DNA from: Verrucomicrobiales bacterium
Lineage (GTDB): Bacteria; Verrucomicrobiota; Verrucomicrobiia; Verrucomicrobiales; DEV007
Assembly (NCBI GenBank): GCA_016795505.1
Contig: JAEUHH010000028.1
Coordinates: 1-64,000 of the forward strand
Length of the DNA: 64,000 bases
Reading direction: 5' to 3'
Shown here: positions 61,316 to 64,000 of the stretch, in pieces
Layout of the letters: every line of letters starts with the position of its first letter
Numbering within the stretch: position 1 is the first letter of the stretch
Program-made: the position numbers and the translations under genes
The notes under the pieces: model-generated
Database searches by the model: none
Told to the model about the DNA's origin: nothing
Seen by the model: only the letters and a program-made list of their open reading frames with translations

Positions 61316-62794
61316 TCAATATCGCCGCCAGAGAGAGGGCAGGAAGAGCACGAGGATGGCGTAGAATTCCAGCCGACCGATTGCCATGACGAGGCTCAAC
61401 AGCAAGAGGGATCCGGAGTGGAGGCCGGAGAAGTTGTCCGTGGGCCCGAGCTGGCCCATACCGGGGCCGACGTTGAAAAGGGTGGCGAGGACGGCCCCGA
61501 AGGCGCTGGTGAGGTCCAGATGGGGCTCCATCAAGGCCACGAGGAGGGCCGTGACGCCACAGGTGCAAAAGGCGAAGGAAATGAAGATCATGGTCTGGAG
61601 CCGCACGCTTTCGTCTGGCGCGGCCCCGTTGAGACGCAGGCGGAAGACCTGATTGGGGCGGAAGGATTTCACCAATTCCTGGAGGGAAATCTTGGTGAAG
61701 AGGATGATGCGGTTCATCTTCACCCCGCCGGCCGTGGACCCCGCGCAGCCTCCCACCGCCATCAACCCGAGCACGAGGAGCCGGGAAAAAGTGGGCCACT
61801 GGTCGTAGTCCTCGGTGGCAAATCCCGTGGTGGTGCTGATGGAAACGACGGTGAAAAAAGCCTGGCGCACCCCGGAGAGGAAGCTGGTGTCCTCGTGCGT
61901 GAGGTGCAAGTTGAGACCAATGGCGCCACAGACCGCTGCGAGGAAGATCAGGTAGTAGCGGGCCTCCTCCTCGGCGCGCAGACGGCTCCAACGGCCCGTG
62001 AAGAGGAAGATGTAGAGCATGAAACTCACGCCGCCGAAAAACATGAAGGCGGTGAGCCACATCTCCATGGTCAGGCTGCTCCAGTGGGCGAGGCTTTTGT
62101 TTTCTGTACTGAAGCCGCCCGTGGAGATCGTGGTCATGGCGTGATTGATGGCCTCGTAGGGTGTCATGCCCAGCCACCACAGGCCGACCGCACAGAGGGC
62201 GGAGAGACCCAGATAGACGAGCAACAGCTTCTTGGCCACATCGCGGATGCGCACGGCGGCGGCGTCCGAAATGTTGAGGCTCGACTCGTGCTGCATCAGG
62301 GAGCGGCTGCCGACGCCGAGGAAGGACAGCACGGCCACGAACAGCACGACGATGCCGACGCCGCCGAGCCATTGTGTCACCGAGCGCCAGAGCAGCAGGC
62401 TGCGGGGCCAGGGGTCGAGGTCGGAAATCACCGACGATCCGGTGGTGGTAAAGCCGGACATCGACTCAAAGTAAGCGCCGGCAAAAGACAGGCGCGGCTC
62501 GCCGAGCAGGTAGGGCAGCGCGCCGGCCAGGGCGGACAGCAGCCAGCCGACTCCGACGATGACCATGGCCTCGCGACGCAAGACCTCATTACCCGTGCCG
62601 CGACCGGCGATCATGCCGCTGATGCCGACGAACAGGGTGATGCCGGTGGACCAACCCAGAGCCTCCAGGCCGGCTCGACCCGACTCGGGCGACGCCTGCA
62701 TCTCGTAAAAGGCAAAGCCGGCACAAGCGGCCATGCTGAGGCCGATGAGGCAGAGCAACACGCCGAGGATTTTGGCAATGAGGCGGAAATTCAT
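61316..62794 (-). CDS. trkH: Potassium uptake protein TrkH family
   Basis: This is the membrane channel subunit of the Trk potassium uptake system. The 492-residue protein has the expected ~10-12 helices and four pore loops with selectivity-filter glycines: SMSGFTTTGSSVISD, MTTISTGGFSTENKS, STTTGFATEDYDQW and TLFNVGPGMGQLG. The strongly conserved RSVTQWLGGVGIVVL segment is present. It is encoded 16 bp after the trkA stop on the same strand, so the regulatory subunit and channel are co-expressed. Confidence 0.95.
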   Translation of the reverse strand: MNFRLIAKILGVLLCLIGLSMAACAGFAFYEMQASPESGRAGLEALGWSTGITLFVGISGMIAGRGTGNEVLRREAMVIVGVGWLLSALAGALPYLLGEPRLSFAGAYFESMSGFTTTGSSVISDLDPWPRSLLLWRSVTQWLGGVGIVVLFVAVLSFLGVGSRSLMQHESSLNISDAAAVRIRDVAKKLLLVYLGLSALCAVGLWWLGMTPYEAINHAMTTISTGGFSTENKSLAHWSSLTMEMWLTAFMFFGGVSFMLYIFLFTGRWSRLRAEEEARYYLIFLAAVCGAIGLNLHLTHEDTSFLSGVRQAFFTVVSISTTTGFATEDYDQWPTFSRLLVLGLMAVGGCAGSTAGGVKMNRIILFTKISLQELVKSFRPNQVFRLRLNGAAPDESVRLQTMIFISFAFCTCGVTALLVALMEPHLDLTSAFGAVLATLFNVGPGMGQLGPTDNFSGLHSGSLLLLSLVMAIGRLEFYAILVLFLPSLWRRY

Positions 62795-62810
62795 GGCAGG
62801 CGCGGAGAGA

Positions 62811-64000
62811 TCAGCCCCCCACCAGTTTCAGGAAGGCTTTCTTCGCCTTTGGCGAGACCAGTGCGTAGAGGTGGTCACCGGCGGCAATCTCATCCTCCGC
62901 GGCCGGCGCCACGGCGCGGATGCCGTGGAGCAGGGCCATGAGCACGCAATTGTCCGGCCATTTCACCTCGCGCACCTTTTTGCCGGCGGCGGCGGAGCCT
63001 TCCTGGACCGCGGCCTCGATCAGCTCGCCGGCATGCAACCGCCGCACCAGGTGGAAGCGATCCGAGGTGACGAAACGCATCAGGTCGCGCCGGGTGGCCT
63101 CGCGCGGGCTCACCGCGGCCCGGATGCCGAGCCGCTCGCCGAAGCGGGTCATGGCATCGGCGTAGTCGGCACGGTGAATCAGGGTGAGGCAGTTTTTCGT
63201 GCCGAGACTCTGCGCCTGGATGCAGGTCATCACGTTGTCCTCGTCCACCTCCGTCACGGCGATGAAAAAATCGGCCTGGCCCACATTTTCCTCCTTCAAC
63301 TCGGCCAGCGAAGTGGCATCGGCATTCAGCACCGTGGCATTGGCGAGCGACTCCGTGAGGTATTCGCAGCGTCCCGGGTCGGTCTCGAAGATACGCACCC
63401 GGCTGTTCCAGCTCTCCATGCTCTGGGCGAGGGAAAAGCCATACTCGCCACCTCCAAAGATGACCACGTTGGTCTCCGGCTCGCGTCCGCCACCTGGGGA
63501 TTGGAGCTTCCAGGCCACCTCATGCAGCCGGTTCGGGTCGCCGAAAAGAGTCACCACATCGCCCGGCTCCAGACGATCCTCGGCTCCCGGGATGATCGAC
63601 TCCTCGCCACGCAGGATGGCGCCGACCCGGACGCGGGGGGGAAACTCGATCTCACGCAGCGGCCGGCCGGTGAGACCGCTGTCGCGGGCGATTTTCACCT
63701 GCTGCAGTTCGATGTGGCCGCGCGCGATCTCCTCGACAAAAAGCGAGTGAGGATTGCGGACGAATTTCGCCAGTTCGATGGCTGCGAGACGCTCCGAGCT
63801 GAAGAGGTAATCGATCCCGAAATGGGAGCGGAAATCGAAGAGGAATTCCTCGCGCTGCAGCCCGGGATGCACCCGGCAGATCACCTGGGCGGCCCCGAGC
63901 GCTTTCGCCATCGAGCAGGACACGAGATTGATGTTGTTGTTGCTCGTCAGGGCCATGAACAGCCCGCACTCGGCCACGCCGGCTTCCAGCAGGGTGTTCA
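62811..64000 (-). CDS. trkA: Trk potassium uptake regulatory protein TrkA (5' end outside window)
   Basis: TrkA is the cytoplasmic NAD(H)-binding subunit that gates TrkH. The window holds about 396 codons; the frame runs off the edge at NTLLEAGVAECGLFMALTSNN, in the first RCK/TrkA-N domain. The first TrkA-C domain (VKIARDSGLTGRPLREIEFP) follows. The second TrkA-N domain has the dinucleotide motif VVIFGGGEYGFSLAQ, an acidic IFETDPGRCEYL and VLNADATSLAELKEE. A final TrkA-C domain (HLYALVSPKAKKAFLKLVGG) ends the protein. The full protein is expected to be ~450-460 residues. It is immediately upstream of trkH (16 bp). Confidence 0.94.
   Translation of the reverse strand, partial: NTLLEAGVAECGLFMALTSNNNINLVSCSMAKALGAAQVICRVHPGLQREEFLFDFRSHFGIDYLFSSERLAAIELAKFVRNPHSLFVEEIARGHIELQQVKIARDSGLTGRPLREIEFPPRVRVGAILRGEESIIPGAEDRLEPGDVVTLFGDPNRLHEVAWKLQSPGGGREPETNVVIFGGGEYGFSLAQSMESWNSRVRIFETDPGRCEYLTESLANATVLNADATSLAELKEENVGQADFFIAVTEVDEDNVMTCIQAQSLGTKNCLTLIHRADYADAMTRFGERLGIRAAVSPREATRRDLMRFVTSDRFHLVRRLHAGELIEAAVQEGSAAAGKKVREVKWPDNCVLMALLHGIRAVAPAAEDEIAAGDHLYALVSPKAKKAFLKLVGG

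Overview
The window reads as chromosomal DNA of a GC-rich Gram-negative bacterium, most likely of the Planctomycetes-Verrucomicrobia-Chlamydiae group and probably Verrucomicrobiota. Lipid A genes (an LpxL/HtrB-type acyltransferase and LpxK) show an outer membrane. The paired DUF1501 and DUF1549/DUF1553 cytochrome proteins, Tat-exported Gfo/Idh/MocA oxidoreductase, stand-alone pseudopilin-like protein and rarity of clear Shine-Dalgarno sites fit that group. No rRNA, tRNA, CRISPR array, prophage or insertion sequence was found.

Layout. 1-140 is a tandem heptanucleotide repeat cut by the window edge. 200-11160 is mostly housekeeping: a small membrane protein, lipid A acyltransferase, exported oxidoreductase, Fpg/Nei-type glycosylase, DUF4870 protein, Rep/UvrD helicase, an exported pyruvyl-transferase-like protein, MgtE, a GlcD-type FAD dehydrogenase and diacylglycerol kinase. 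11478-22722 is an 11-gene same-strand cluster. It encodes an ABC importer resembling those of urea/guanidine-carboxylase regions, a creatininase-family hydrolase, a type III glutamine synthetase/GmaS-like ligase, a CxxC carboxymuconolactone-decarboxylase-family protein, a Rieske oxygenase, an SDR, a NodB/PuuE-like deacetylase, a SUMF1-fold protein and a TIM-barrel isomerase-like protein. Several stop and start codons overlap (ATGA). It looks like uptake and breakdown of an unidentified nitrogenous, perhaps N-methylated or cyclic amide, compound.

22775-36033 (minus strand) holds an ActP-like symporter with DUF485, the DUF1501/DUF1553 pair, a ceramidase-like protein, pyruvate carboxylase, an SpmA-SpmB fusion and a DUF167 protein. 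36043-36840 is the most unusual spot: a promoter, a SAM-I/IV-like riboswitch, an intrinsic terminator and two tiny ORFs with no methionine gene. Two spermidine-synthase-like membrane proteins, a beta-helix protein and an 877-codon orphan follow. 45390-64000 carries gcvH-gcvP, an HTTM-like membrane protein pair, rph, lpxK, a PdeM-like phosphoesterase, lysS, a class IV aminotransferase, a lower-GC pseudopilin/secreted-protein pair, an SGNH hydrolase, rfbD-rfbB, and trkH-trkA (trkA cut by the window end).

A dispersed repeat built from the core ACAGGGT and a TCCGAT/ATCGGA edge occurs six times in gene gaps. It is sometimes a long hairpin and sometimes a direct pair.
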